Assembly: GCF_047948215.1 (NCBI RefSeq)
Contig: NC_134455.1
Location: 344,744,997-344,808,996, forward strand
From: Lycorma delicatula
Taxonomy: Eukaryota; Arthropoda; Insecta; Hemiptera; Fulgoridae
Reading direction: 5' to 3'
Length of the DNA: 64,000 nt
Shown: piece by piece, positions 23,061 to 35,690 of the stretch
Layout: the number at the start of each line of letters is the position of its first letter
Position numbering within the stretch: position 1 is the stretch's first letter
Made by a program: the position numbers and the translations under genes
Notes under the pieces: model-generated
Databases searched by the model: none
What the model saw: only the letters and a program-made list of their open reading frames with translations
What the model was told of the DNA's origin: nothing

Positions 23061-25076
23061 TTGTGGGTAAAAATGTATGCACTAAAACAATTACATTTGC
23101 TTTTTCAAAAGGAACTGTTTGTATTACTGGAATCGATATCCCCTTCTCTCCCTGAATACCCTTTTTCGAACTGTGTGCATAACATTCATAAAAGCTACAG
23201 AATACTACTACTGGAGAATCAGTTAGTACCAGTTCTATATCCCACAAGTAATTTTAAGTAGTTATTGGTGTTGAAAATACTAAATACTGCCTGAAGTCAA
23301 GTACAGCGACAAAAATTAGTACAAATTTATTTTTTATTCCAGTTTCCTTCAGTACGTATTTGAAAAACAAGTAATAAATTTACTTCATTTATTCCGTAGA
23401 TCCAATCAATTATTTAGTTTTTATTTCTTGGAGCAACAACATACATTTCTATTTGTGCCAACGGATAAATCCAAACGTAATTCGTAAAGCCACTTTCAAT
23501 AAATTCACAGTATTAAGACTGCAGATACACATCTTAGTACCTGATTTAAAGAAACTCGCCGACGATCAAAAGAAGTCGTTTAAGCTAATATTTTTATTCT
23601 TTTTTATAAAATGTTAAATTAAATTAACGGACATATCCCTCATATGCCTTTGTATTTTTCTGCAGTACTATTCTATTACTACTACAATAGCGTCTGTAGA
23701 AAATAGTATGAATGGAAGATATATGAACTGTTATTAGTTCTATAGATATTTATTTACCCTGATGTTATAAACCTTTCTTCAATTCATAGAGCCAAATTGA
23801 AGTTTGTATTTTTTTTTCATTGTGTGAATTAGGAATATAACTTAGTAACGTAGTTGAACGGAAAGGACAATAACGCAGTAACTACATAAATAATAAATAA
23901 CTACTTAAATCTGCCTTGATGAGTGTCTAGTAATTCTTTTGACACTACAGAGGATATAACAATTATTTGTTCATTTTTGCATTTTGCTATGGAAGGTGTT
24001 AGCTCATCGATACAAAAAAAAAAATTATGGAAAACTAAAATTAATTTCAATTTGGTTTCTACATTTTGCATATCACAGTAGGAATAGTTTCTTTAGTTCG
24101 TATTTTATGTTCTGCGTTTCATACGAGTATTTTGGGTTTCTACTTTCTTTGGCGTGTGACTTATTGCCAATCTTACTTGCTTTCATGTTACATCAATGAT
24201 CAATATTTTGAATCAACAATGGACTTCTGTGTATTCATTTTTTTCAAAAATAAATGTAAGGAAATTGTCTAAAGCAATTTAAAGCTAACTCTTTGGGAAA
24301 CATCTTCAATTAAAAATAACTATAGCTTGAACAATAACTAAACATAGAATGGAGATATTAAATCACAAAACACGATTTGTTGTTGGTATATGAAAAACAA
24401 AAATGTACTTAGCTATTCATTCTGTATGGTGACAAAATTGATAATAGTACAGTTACAAAAATAGTAATTAACACGTGCTATATTTTACAGAGTAGGGTGG
24501 ATATAATAGATTAATTAAGGGAGAATATTCAGAGGGTAAGAACAACATACAGATGGCTGTTATCAGCAATCGATGAAGTAAACGGTCAAATTAATTTCCT
24601 GAAACACTAAAATAACTACAATCAGTAAAAGGTTTGAGAAAACAATAGCTTAGTTTCTATGAATCCCACACCTCATTAAACGGGCTGCAGTTAAACTGAA
24701 TGACAAGTGTAGCAGAAATTAATTCATAGTTTGAACAAAATGTCCGGTTATTGTGTGTTTTGGTGCGTTTTGTTTCGCAGAAAAATCGAAACGCCTATAA
24801 AATACATGTGAAAAGTCAATAAGTAATTGCCAACAACCACAACCAAATTATACTTTTTGTGCCGTATATAGTAAGTTTATTAACTATTAAAAATAAATAA
24901 AAAAGATTATTATTTATTTAAAAAATTATTTTCTTAAAGTAACTTTGCAATGGTTAAAAGTAACCGGTCGGTTGAATATGATAGAAACTTTCAAGTTGCA
25001 ACCGAAGGTGTAATTTTTTCCGCAGCGACCAATGTTGATTTAATTGTTCGGCAAAATATTATACGCTAATATCTTT
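23061..25076. other. AT-rich intergenic sequence
   Basis: No convincing gene or element. Confidence 0.55.
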
Positions 25077-25600
25077 TTTTTAATTTTTTTTGTCTTCACT
25101 CATTTGACTGGTTTGATGCAGCTCTCCAAGTTTCCCTATCTAGTGCTAGTCGTTTCATTTCAGTATACTCCCTACATACTATATCCCTAACAATTTGTTT
25201 TACATACTCCAAATATTGCCTGCCTGCACAATGTTTTCCTTCTACCTATGCCTCCAATATTAAAACGACTATTCCAGGATGCCTTAATATGTGGCCTATA
25301 AGTCTGTCTCTTAACTATATTTTTCCAAATGCTTCTTTCTTCATCAATTTTCCGCAACACCTCTTTTCTCCTGTAGAACCATATTTCACAAGCTTCTAAT
25401 CTCTGATTGAAGGCTCCTTTCGCCTGTACTATTCGGCATTTTATATCGCTCCTGCTTCGTCCATCTTTTAGTAATTCTACTTCCCAAATGACAAAATTCT
25501 TCTACCATAATATCTTTTCTCTTCCTATTTTTACATTCTGTGGTCCATCTAAAAAATTAACTTTCTGGTGCTTAATCTTGCTCTCATAAAATTAGATTTT
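25077..25600 (-). mobile_element. LINE 3' end and C-terminal coding remnant
   Basis: In reverse orientation, a poly-A run (T on this strand, about 25074-25090) is preceded by the same GACTGAAGAC-type tail seen at 15700. Upstream on the minus strand the sequence reads NEEVL-like fragments, EERSIWKNIVKRQ and KASWNSRFNIGGIGRRK, resembling the C-terminal part of a LINE ORF2. The clade is uncertain. Confidence 0.72.
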
Positions 25601-28079
25601 AGACGGTTGATTATTTAACACGTCAAAATATATAAGATTTAAGTAATGAAATTTACAGCAAATTTTGATTGTATAACGAAGGAAATTAGGGGTTTTAACA
25701 ATTCTTTGGTATAGTAATTGGTGAGAGAATAAACATTTTGTTAGTAATAGTGATAAGAAGGAATCTTTCTACTGTATGGATAAGAAATATGTTAATAAAT
25801 TCTATGATTAAGCATTGGGAAATTACAATAATTTGAAAACCTACCTGTAAGAGATTATGAATACAAAAATGATAGAAGTTATTAAAAAAGTTATCTGGTA
25901 ATTTACTACATGATATTCATTTTGGTAATTAGGTAACTGTATGGAATATGATATTTGCTTTAGATTTTTATTTCATGGTACACTGAGTACATGTCAAATA
26001 ATACACTGCAGCCACTTGGAGTGTCACTCTTAAATAGTGACCAAAATGTTTCACTTAAAGTGTAGCAATTTACAAGTGTAACATTCTGTTCATGTAGTTC
26101 ATATTTTATAATGCTTATAAAATCAAAATTTAACTGCTTCAATTTTTAAAACACAAGTGAATTTTTTTTAAGATTGTACTAATAACATGTTCATGTGTTA
26201 TTTATGTCTTGCACTTTATATTGAAACAAAAGGAAATTCATCATCAAGATTAAAAAACTTGATTGTCTTAAATATAGTGGTTTGAGTATCATAAGAGCAA
26301 TTGAAAAGCACTTTACAATTTGATTTTGTTTCCTACAATTCCAAACCCTAGGAAACTCAAGAACTCATATTTCAGAAGAATGTATGTATGCATACTTTTT
26401 TATAAGTTAATTTATACATATGAAGAAATGAGTGATCAATGAGGAGGAGTTTTATCTTTAAACATATGCCCAATATGTTACCACAAATTTCTTTCTTTTC
26501 CTTTTTATCTTGAGACCTCTTCATTTCTAATTTTACTAACCTAACTATATACATCCATCTGCTACACATTAAATTTCAAAGCCCTTAAATCTTTCTTGTT
26601 TTTCTTAATATCCATTTTTCACCATCATAAAGCACTCTTCTCCACAAAATTATTCTTTTAAGAAATTTTTTAAAATAATATTTAATTTCGTTTGTAATTT
26701 TGTTCCTAAATGACAAAATTCTGTTACTTGTGGTACGTCATGATAATAATTAATCTTTAAATACTTATTACTGCCTCATTTGATTTTTTTCTATTGGTCT
26801 TAGATATTTTAACTGAATTTCTATTTTATTCGTAAATCAATATTCTTTATGTTTTTTAACTTAAGTTTTGGTTTCTATCACAAAAGAACCACAAAAGGCA
26901 CCAAAATAATTCTTTCCAGCTTTAGTGAGATCTTGTTTTGTTTGGTTATGTACTCCTCTCCATAACTATTTTCTCTCACTATATACATATTTTGATCTGG
27001 CATTTCAGCAAAAAGACCCTTCTCTATGACAAAGGTGATAAATACAAGCTTATATTGGTAATTTTATGTCAAACTCAACATCCTCTTTATTATCTTGTTT
27101 AAGGATGTTGGCTTTGAAGCCATTTTACTGAGCATCTCTATTATTAAGCAGCCAAACAATTGTTCAAGCACATTAACTTCACCTATAATTAATTTTATTT
27201 TCTTAAAGAAAAATAATGACAATTGTCTAGTATTTCAAAAAAAGTTATTAGACCTATTTGCTAGGTAAAGACAGATATTAATTAGATCAATGAGTTCTAA
27301 ATCATGTGATTTAGTTGGGTGTGCTTTTATATTTGGTCATGAAATGATGATTTTTGGTGTCTTGACAATTGAGCACATTTACTGATGAATTTTTGCCATA
27401 TTGATAGCTTACATCATATCTATCATGGATTCAAGTAATGTCAGATTTATTGTACAACCAATAATTGCTGACAATTGAGCTTCTCTTCTCTATTAAATAA
27501 ATGCAATACACATGTCAGAATTGGCTAGATTCTCAAATGCCTAGGGATTCTAGGTTATGAATGAGCTGACCAACTGCAAAGAAAGCTCAGCCAATTTTCA
27601 GGAAAACTGATATTATTTCTGATTGCATATTCTTTGTTAAATGTCAACTAGTCAAAACTTAAAGCAGTTAGGCTGAAAGTCTGGACAGTTTTCAAAAATA
27701 AGCTGTATCCATATTAATTAAGAGTATTGCCAAGGAAATAGTATTTATTTGTGTCTGCAATTTCATGATATTCTTAAATTCTTTAACATAATTGTTATTT
27801 ATGTATTATCTCCTTAGACTAAATTGCATATAAAATTAGCATTTCATGTAACACAAAAACAATATTTCCCTACTTACGTAATTAACTTGATCATAAGGTA
27901 GTCCTGTGACTGACTGATTGTCCCCTTACTTTTCCCAGCACTTTCCCTTAAATTTTTTGTTCTCTGCACCGAGTAGGTCAGCTACCTTTATTCCACATGT
28001 AATATTCCACGTATAAATATACAAAGTTCCATGTATAAAGTAAAGGTACGGTGAATACTTTCTGGTAGCAAGCAGTTAA
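25601..28079. other. AT-rich sequence, possible old LINE at 26540-27070
   Basis: No intact coding frames. The C/T-rich stretch around 26540-27070 resembles reverse-complemented LINE coding sequence that has decayed, without a secure motif. Confidence 0.4.
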
Positions 28080-31000
28080 ATTTTTGATTTTACTTTAAAA
28101 TTATTTGTAACTGAAAATAAAGTGCAAGTGGGTAACTATGGTTAAAAATAAAAGTTGCAAATTTCCATAGTTACATATAGCAGCACGGTATTGGCGGTAT
28201 GTAAATAAATATTTAACTAAAAGAAAAAAGTAATTGTCATTTTAGAATTTTAATTTAAGTTAAGATTCTGTAATTTCTTAGTAATAATTTTTTAATGATA
28301 AATGTCTGTGAAACAGCTAGTAAAATCTTTCAAAAGGCATTTAGTGAGTATCTGCAAAATTACATTATAAGGTTCATACAGTAGTTAACACCTTCAAGAT
28401 GTAAATTCTACAATTGCTGTTATGCTTCTTTGGACACTTGTAAAAAATGAAATCACCCCATCCACTTGCTTGGAGTTGGAACGTGATACCAGAAAATCTA
28501 GTAAAAAATATTTTTATATCTGTTACATTAGTTACTTCACCATTTGTTAATTTGTTTTTACCTCATTCTGCAAGTAAAAAATTCATTGGGTCACCAACTC
28601 CAGTGAAAGTCTAACAATATGGGAATCATAGTGTCACTAGATGTGGTTGAGGTGTGTGTGTGTGTATGTGTATTGAAATAGAATTGTAGTGAATGTAGTC
28701 ATGTAACTGAACAGATAACGTTACTTGTTCACAATGCAAGTAATTTTGTAATGATTTCTATGTCAATACACTATTGTTTAATGCGTTAAGTATCAAGTTA
28801 TTTAACTTGATATCCAGATATCTTGCCTCTTAAAACAAGAAAAAAATAAGGGGTTGTTAACCTTATCTTTTGACATTCCTTCAGCTGCTGAGTAAATTGT
28901 TATTTCAGTATAGTTTCAATATTATGATCACATGCAGAGGTGGCATAAACTTTACAAGATCTCTGACCAAATAGAAAAAGAATTTTTCTATTCATCATGC
29001 GACATATGTCAGAATGACCAATGTGCAAGGTTAGAAAAAAATTGTGTAGTAAGGTATCAGCAAATGAAAAATATTACGACATAATGCTTGAAAAGTATCA
29101 TTAGCATCTGATTACTATAAAAAAATAGAAATATAAAATGAATTTTATGAAAACACTAGTTTTCTAACAGTTAACTTGCAAGAGAAATTTAACTGAATCT
29201 AGAGTCTAATATTAAACCTCATTTTGGTACAGGTGAAAAAAATGGAATGAAAAATAAATTTTTACAATGAATAAAAAAGAACAGCAGGCCAGTAACAAGC
29301 ATAAATCAGCACTAAGTTAAACATATAAATTGATATGAAAATATAATTAAAAAAATACAAAGAATGTATATTCCTACTTCAATCAAATGATAAAATGGTT
29401 AACAAATGTTTTGTTAAAAAATTATGTAATGTTAACTTTAACAAACATCACAAATTTGTTACAGTATTTATTTCACTGGTAAATTATTCATTGCTTGTAA
29501 TAATGATATGAATAAGTGGACATTTTGGTCCAAAGTGCAACTATAATGGTGTACTACATACTCTTACAAAGAAATTACATACACACATACATGAAATGTA
29601 TGTGTTGATTTCCCAATGAATAAAGTTGCCTTATCTATTCCAATCCAGACTGTTTTAATATTGCTTTGTTTGTTTGAGGATGGGTTTGTCTCAATGTTGC
29701 AAACCAATATCATAATATTTCATATGAGATGAAATTTTTAGCTGTTGAAATTTGACGAGCCTGATCAGATTTCAAATCCCGAACATTCTGGATGAAACGC
29801 AAAGATAATATGATTTCAGAATTATTTTGCCACGTATATAAACTAGCAAGCAGAAATTAGCCTAGTGGCAAAGGGTATAACAGTATATTGACTCATTTTA
29901 GTTCACGTATTCATAAGAAAAACAGAAAGGTGGTTTATTTATTCGTACCTGCCTTTATGGAAGGAGGTAAACTGCTGTGTAAAAAGGCAGAATTTATTTT
30001 ATACTAATCTTGCTTCCAAAAACGATAAGCTAATATTTAATATCATAGCAATACGTTATTTATAATATGATCACAAATTAGACAAAACTCTAAATTATTA
30101 CTAAGTAGTTTCAGCTTATGAACAAAATGTTTACTTCAATGTAATGATAATGTCATTCACATCAAGAGGTGGTTGATAAATCATCTTCACTAGAAGCTAC
30201 AGTGTACTGTAAGTACTAACCATCAGTTTGGTATACATGAAAAATAAAAAGGAACCATATTGCTTGAACAATAATAATTAATAATAAAACGCCATATTTT
30301 TCATTAAATATTATATCAAATGCTGTAAATGATTAATTTCTCCACAAGTTTCATGTATTGAAATTACCAAAAATGTTAGCTACACATTTAATCTGTGAGT
30401 ACTACTACATTAAACTATAAAAGGCTTAATTTAATTTCTGAATTTTTAGGTATACTTTTTTTTGTCTAATGGGCAATTTTTTCAAATTTTTTGTGAATGG
30501 ACAATTTTAAATAAGTAGTAAAAAGTTAGAATATTTATAGTATAAAGGTATGAGAAACTTTGCATTTTCCTTGTTTTTTTCTCTCTTTACTTAAGATATA
30601 ATACATAATGATAGTTTACATTAAAAAAAAAAAAGCGAAAGGTTTAAAACCACCCCTAGCTTCCTGTACTGTATTTGTATCTGTTTTTTAAAATTGAATC
30701 TGTAATCTCTGCAATTTAGTGGGGTTTTTTCCAGTAGTAAGTCGAGAATTATTTTTTGAATATAATGAAATTTTCATTAAAATGAGAAATTTGAGTTTTA
30801 CAGATAATTTAATGAAAAATCTCTGTTTTTCTAGGTATTCTTGCAATTATCAAATATAGTATGTAGTATAAATGATAAGAAATAAAAAGCATTAAAAGCA
30901 CTGTGTTGTTTTTAAGTTGTAGCAATTACTTAAATATAAAAAAGAGAAAATCTTTAAAAGTTCTAACCGTTTTGTAATTTAATTTGTCAATAAAATGCTT

Positions 31001-31310
31001 TGTAACTTTATTTAGAATTGTATTTATGTTTACTTACTTTAAGAAAACTTTGAAGCAGTAATTTCATTATTAAACACTCTTTGAATAATACTTAAAACCC
31101 TCTTATATTGATGGATATTTTACAATAGTTATTACTAAAATTTCAGTTATGAAATTTACTTTATATAATTTTTGACTTACATCCTGTTTTATTCATATTG
31201 TGAAAGTTTTTCATTCTATCGTTCCACAAAGTCAGATTATTTCCCAGAAGTAAATGGTCATTAATCAATAAGCTTCATTATTGTAGTGTTCAGATTAGAC
31301 CGAACACAGG
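28080..31310. repeat. Diverged third copy of duplicated unit (block B)
   Basis: The order of blocks matches copies A and C: GTGCAAGTGGGTAACTATGG near 28120; the signal-peptide exon end and donor (GGCGGTATGTAAAT) near 28193; the GAAAGTCTA region near 28610; the AGGCCAGTAACAAGC segment near 29290; and the DEPDQ exon-like block near 29741. From about 30100 to 31310 it instead aligns with 60110-61090. So it spans parts of two adjacent unit types. It has lost the ATG of the signal-peptide exon. Confidence 0.85.
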
Positions 31311-31316
31311 GAATTT

Positions 31317-33200
31317 TTTGGCCTCAATTTAGAAGGCAGTTCATATCGATGCATTCCCAGAGCGGTTCCACAACCAGCCTTGAAGCTGATTGATAACTGC
31401 CAAACTCACTCACATCCTTTCCTAGTTTTAAGAGCACCCTTACCAAAGCCACTTTCTTCCAACAAGTCGGAAAACAACCCCAGGTTAGAAACCACGAGAA
31501 CAGCCTGCCAAACGGCTCTTATGACCGGCAGCAGAAGGTAGAAGATTTCAGTCAAGTTGGTCAATAGCCTATGCCTTTCTTTGTGCCATTCGAGAAACAG
31601 CTCGGTCTATATCCACGGATTCATAGCCAGAACGACAGGGAATGGTGTCTCACCCGGCCTGACGCCGAATTCTGCTTTACCATCCTGAGCACCTGGAGCG
31701 TAACAAGGGATGCCTGGTAAGTCGCACAAGACATGTGGTCCCGACCACCAAACCAGCATCGAACATTGGACAGCATGTGCAATGGCTTTGGCCGGTAACA
31801 TGACTTCGCGAGCTGCCAGGGGTTGCTCTGCAACTTTCGCATGAAATCCTGTCAAATCTTGGGTTTGGCTTCCTTGATGACAAGAACGACTTCACTAAGG
31901 ACGCCCCGGTAGAAACCCAGGCCCTCAGCGTGTACTTAATCTACAATATTCCTCGTTAATTAGCGACGCTAGTACCTTCTCTTCTACGCGCAGATCTCGC
32001 GCTTGCGAGCAGCACGCTTAAGTCAGAGAACCACTACGTTTTCCCGGGCCGCAGCCCGGGAAAACCAGCCACTCTAGATGGCCCGGCAGATTTATTCATC
32101 CATCAATTCCACCTTCTCCCTGTGCTTCATCCGCCACTCAAACCCCTGCAAGGCAGCTGCTCACTCGCGTCGCAGCCTGCCCTGATCCAGGTAATAGCGA
32201 CCCGAATCAGGAGTTCCTAGACCGCCTCCGTAAACATTCTCAACTACTTGTACTTCGTAGCAAGTCGCCCGTTTCTAAAGTGACGTCGATGTAACTTTCC
32301 CCCAGATTGGGAGAAAAGGTGAGCCGTTGTTCTGCATCGTTAATCAAGTAGAGATTCCTAGCTTCAACGAGTTGTTCGAGACCAGCGTCTTTGGGGGCCA
32401 GTGAGTGGTGAACCTTAGGTGGATGTCTTGGCGTCAGCGACCAGAGAAACCAGCTCTGATGCCCGAGTAGAATCCAGCGCCCACCTTCGCCAGAAAGTAA
32501 TTGATAATCCATCCAAGACGGAAGTATCCCGACACCAGTAAGATATCGAGCGTACCCCTCGTGATTCGCACGACGGTGAATGGCTCAACAGACCAATGGG
32601 GCATCCAAAAGACAAAAAATCTGAGCCAACCACATTCGCGGAGAGTGGCCGTCCCCCACGAGAATGAATAACATCCACACCATGGAACCCGACCACCCTA
32701 TCCCCGACCAAGTACAGCTCCTGGACCAAGAGGAACTCGAGGTTGTACTCCTCAAGGAGCCTCTTGGCTTTACTGGTTTAACTGCCCCAGGCGCAAGCGT
32801 TCGATATGGTGGAGTCCGTCCTCAAAGGCTACTCCCAATTCAGGCATCGCCATAAACTGTATTCTTTTCAGCTCTCGCCCGAGCAATCTCATACGCCCTC
32901 CATTGCCTACCACCGCCACGGTGTCCAGCATTGCAGCCTTTCACCAAGGTACAGGCGGCGCACTTGGCAAGGTAATTGGCTGCCCTGTGCACTGGAAGAG
33001 CACAGTGACACATTTCCAACTGCGCTTTGCAGCGAAGAGAAGTGCAACCAATTCCTTGACACTTGAGCATCGACGTCTATATTGTCGACAAACTTACATG
33101 AGGTCCATCCGAAGAACAGACGTCCACCGGCCATCAAGACCTACCGGATCTTAGGCGAGGTCTCTAAAGCGAAGTTTTTAAGGGTAAGTTCCGTCGCTAA
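31317..33200 (-). mobile_element. R1-like LINE, ORF1 end to start of reverse transcriptase
   Basis: Read on the minus strand from 33200 leftwards. A Cys-rich zinc-knuckle-like end of ORF1 comes first (LKCQGIG, CHCALPVHRAA, KCAACTLVKGCNAGHRGG at 33070-32900). The endonuclease follows (QELYLVGDRVVGFHG near 32720, then RNLYLIND and TFSPNLGESYIDVTL near 32310), then a linker, then the beginning of reverse transcriptase (CWKKVALVRVL near 31450, GSYQS near 31400). Stops and frame changes are frequent. It ends at about 31317 against block B, so the element lacks its 3' half. Confidence 0.8.
32038..32065. repeat. Perfect 12-bp hairpin, tetraloop, inside LINE
   Basis: GTTTTCCCGGGC and GCCCGGGAAAAC are exact reverse complements with loop CGCA. 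It lies within the minus-strand LINE, where a natural coding hairpin of this quality is not expected. Confidence 0.92.
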
Positions 33201-33778
33201 CGACTCCACTTTTGCCTTCGCTGTAGGCGTCGTCCGGACATCTTGACTCTCCTACATCGTTACTCTGTTTAAGCCACTACTGGCTAGGAACAGAGGGGGT
33301 GGTGTAGCGAGCGGACACGCTATGAGGCGGGATCTTCTCCACTCGTGTGGGGGGGGGGAATCGAGATGTCCTACATAGTTACCCTCTTTAACTAGCTAAC
33401 CGTGTTCCCGGAAGCACGAGCCCCACGCCTAGTTTTACGTTTATTTAGTCAATTTCTAGTAAATGTCTTGAAATTCGAGACAGATTTAAACAAAATACCG
33501 CCAATAATGTGTTTTGCAACAACAAAATTTAGTCCTAGTTCCCTTAGTGAACTCAATTTCAATTCATACCCCAGACTTAGGTTAATTTACGGACTCCGGT
33601 CTGGTCTACAAGTGAAAGGCGGACAGACCTCTACTCCCATTTAGCTCCATCGCAGAGTCCCGCGTGACATTTGCTTGCTTTCAACCATCGGCGAGATGCC
33701 GCTACACTTCATGGCTGCATGGAATCCATACCCTCGGCAGTGCAGTCGCCGACCCGCCGACAGTGTCGTGTTTTCATT
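33201..33778. other. GC-richer sequence between two LINEs
   Basis: Composition matches the flanking LINE fragments. It probably holds their 5' parts, but no motif was found. A run of ten G lies near 33349-33358. Confidence 0.4.
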
Positions 33779-33837
33779 CATGGTCTTCTGAGATTACTGA
33801 GATTACCATGGCTGCATGGTCTTCTGAGATTACTGAG
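33779..33837 (+). repeat. 36-bp period in-frame duplication in LINE ORF
   Basis: The 23-bp string starting CATGGTCTTCTGAGATTACT occurs at 33779 and 33815. Both copies encode WSSEITE in the same frame. Confidence 0.9.
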
Positions 33838-35690
33838 GTGAAAGTCCGTTAAGTAATTTGTAGCCTGGCTAGGAATAAAGCCCCCGTATATGATGGTATC
33901 ACAGTGGAGCTCCTTGTTCGCACGGGTGATTCTTGGCCCTTTGACTAGGGTTTTTAATAGGATGCTTTTTGCTGGATTTTCCCAGCGTGTTGGAAGTGTG
34001 GTGTTGTAATTGCTCTTCAAAGGTGGCGTCAAGGATCCCAAGTATGTTCTTGCCGTCCTCTACCCGGTAGTAGGTAAGGTTTTCGAGTAGGTCTTGTACC
34101 TTTGCATTAATTTTAGGTTGACTTCTAACCATATGCTGATGGATGAACAGTATCGTTTTCGCTCCGGAAAGGGCACAAAGGGCGCAATTCTTAGGGCAAT
34201 AGATCTGGCTTCGTCCAGCAAGTCCAAATATGTACTCAGCGTCTTTTTAGAAATATCCGGAGCCTTCAGTAACTTGTGGTGGCCCTCTTGTTTTCTTTTA
34301 ACTTCAGCAGCATGGGTGCACGCTAAATGTGATCAGAACTCTCTCCAGCTCCTTCAGCGACAGAAATTTCGTCCTTCGTGACAGCGGCTTGGAAGGAGTA
34401 AAGACCCTGTCTAAAGGTTGTTCACAGGGCAGTGTTCTAGGTCCACTCGTCTGGGTTGTTGAGTTCGAATCTCATGCAATTGAAGATGCCCAGTGGTCGG
34501 CATATAGGCCGATCCATCGTCTCATATGCTCATCGATGGGCTGGTTGCGGGCAATTTGCGTGCCGAGATAGAGCTCAGAGCGACACAGGCATGTAAGGTA
34601 CTAAGGTTGTGGGGTCTTCAGCATAAGATGGTTTTCAGTACGGAGAAAACCACTATGACGTTCTTAAGGGTCAGCTGCAACTCATCACCGGCGGGTTGTG
34701 ATGGACGGAATTCCGATTAGGTATGCAAAAGGCCATCGGCCATCGATGCCATCTTTGGTGTCCGTAGGGTCACCATCCCGACTGGGGGTTGAATTATTAT
34801 GCAGTACAATGCATATTTTTTTACGAAGGTATCTGTGAGGCTATAATGTTGTACGCTGCGCCCGTCTGGGCTCATAGTTTACAATTCCAATGTTATATGC
34901 AATTCTTTGCGAACCCAGCGTCTTCTATTGTTACTTGTTGTCGGTGGCTACAGAACAGTCTCGAGAGAGGCGGTCTCTGATCGCCAGCATTAAACCGCTT
35001 GGACATTCTAGCTACGGAACGTAACAAGCGGTACGTTTCCAAGCAGTAAGGGCTTCTTTGAAGAGCAAGGTTTTGATTTTTGGCAAGTTAGGTGGGACGA
35101 TTTTCTACTGGTCGATAGACATGGTATCTTTCCAAATGTTACGGAGCCGGAGACCTTAAGTATTCTCTTGTCACTCTATGCACCTCTTCGTCGCTACTGG
35201 ATCGATGTATGGTACAAAATCACGGATTATGGCCCTCGTTCTTATAAGAACGCGAGTAGTACTAAGGGAAGTACCCTTTACTCGTCACAGGGACTTATAC
35301 AGAAGTCGTTGCCACCTTATCGCCGCGCTGAGGCGGGTGTCCGAAGAAAAATTGCGCCTTTTACCGCGTGTACAAGTTAGATTGATAAGTCTAAGTGAAA
35401 ATATTGCTATTGTTGCTAAAGTACTCAATTCAAAATCGCTCAAAACTGCACTGCAACATTACTTTGTCCGCATCAAAGGGCCAAAGTATTACTTAGCCGA
35501 CAGTGGAACTCCTGCAACACAGCTGGATTGACTGACAGATACTGATCGTTGTCAGCCCCGACGACGTGAACGTAGGGAAGCTGCACTTGAAGCAAATCGC
35601 TACTGGTAGCAGTAAACACAAGCTATACAGCACGAGGCCAGAGGGGGAGAAGCGATAATTAAAAAATTCATACCAGATCGAATCCACCAA
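33779..35690 (+). mobile_element. R1-like LINE, reverse transcriptase to 3' region
   Basis: The order of motifs fits a reverse transcriptase: SLARNKAPVYDGITVELL near 33866, CWKCGVVIAL near 33990, EQYRFRSGKGTKGAILRAI at 34150, the catalytic region VFLEISGAF (usually LDISGAF) at 34240, KGCSQGSVLGPLVW near 34420, then IDGLVAGNLRAEIELRA and FSTEKTTMTFL near 34550-34670, and AIMLYAAPVWAH near 34840. The YxDD site is not readable. Many stops and frame changes are present. The tail region to about 35690 is GC-richer but without motifs. Confidence 0.83.

Noticed and set aside
32664..33154. + strand frames across the opposed LINE
   Set aside because: Shadows of minus-strand endonuclease and zinc-knuckle sequence.
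31317..35690. One LINE with a 5' inversion (twin priming)
   Set aside because: The orientation fits, but both halves include the start of the reverse transcriptase, and the two versions (CWKKVALVRVL and CWKCGVVIAL) are clearly different. Two separate insertions are more likely.
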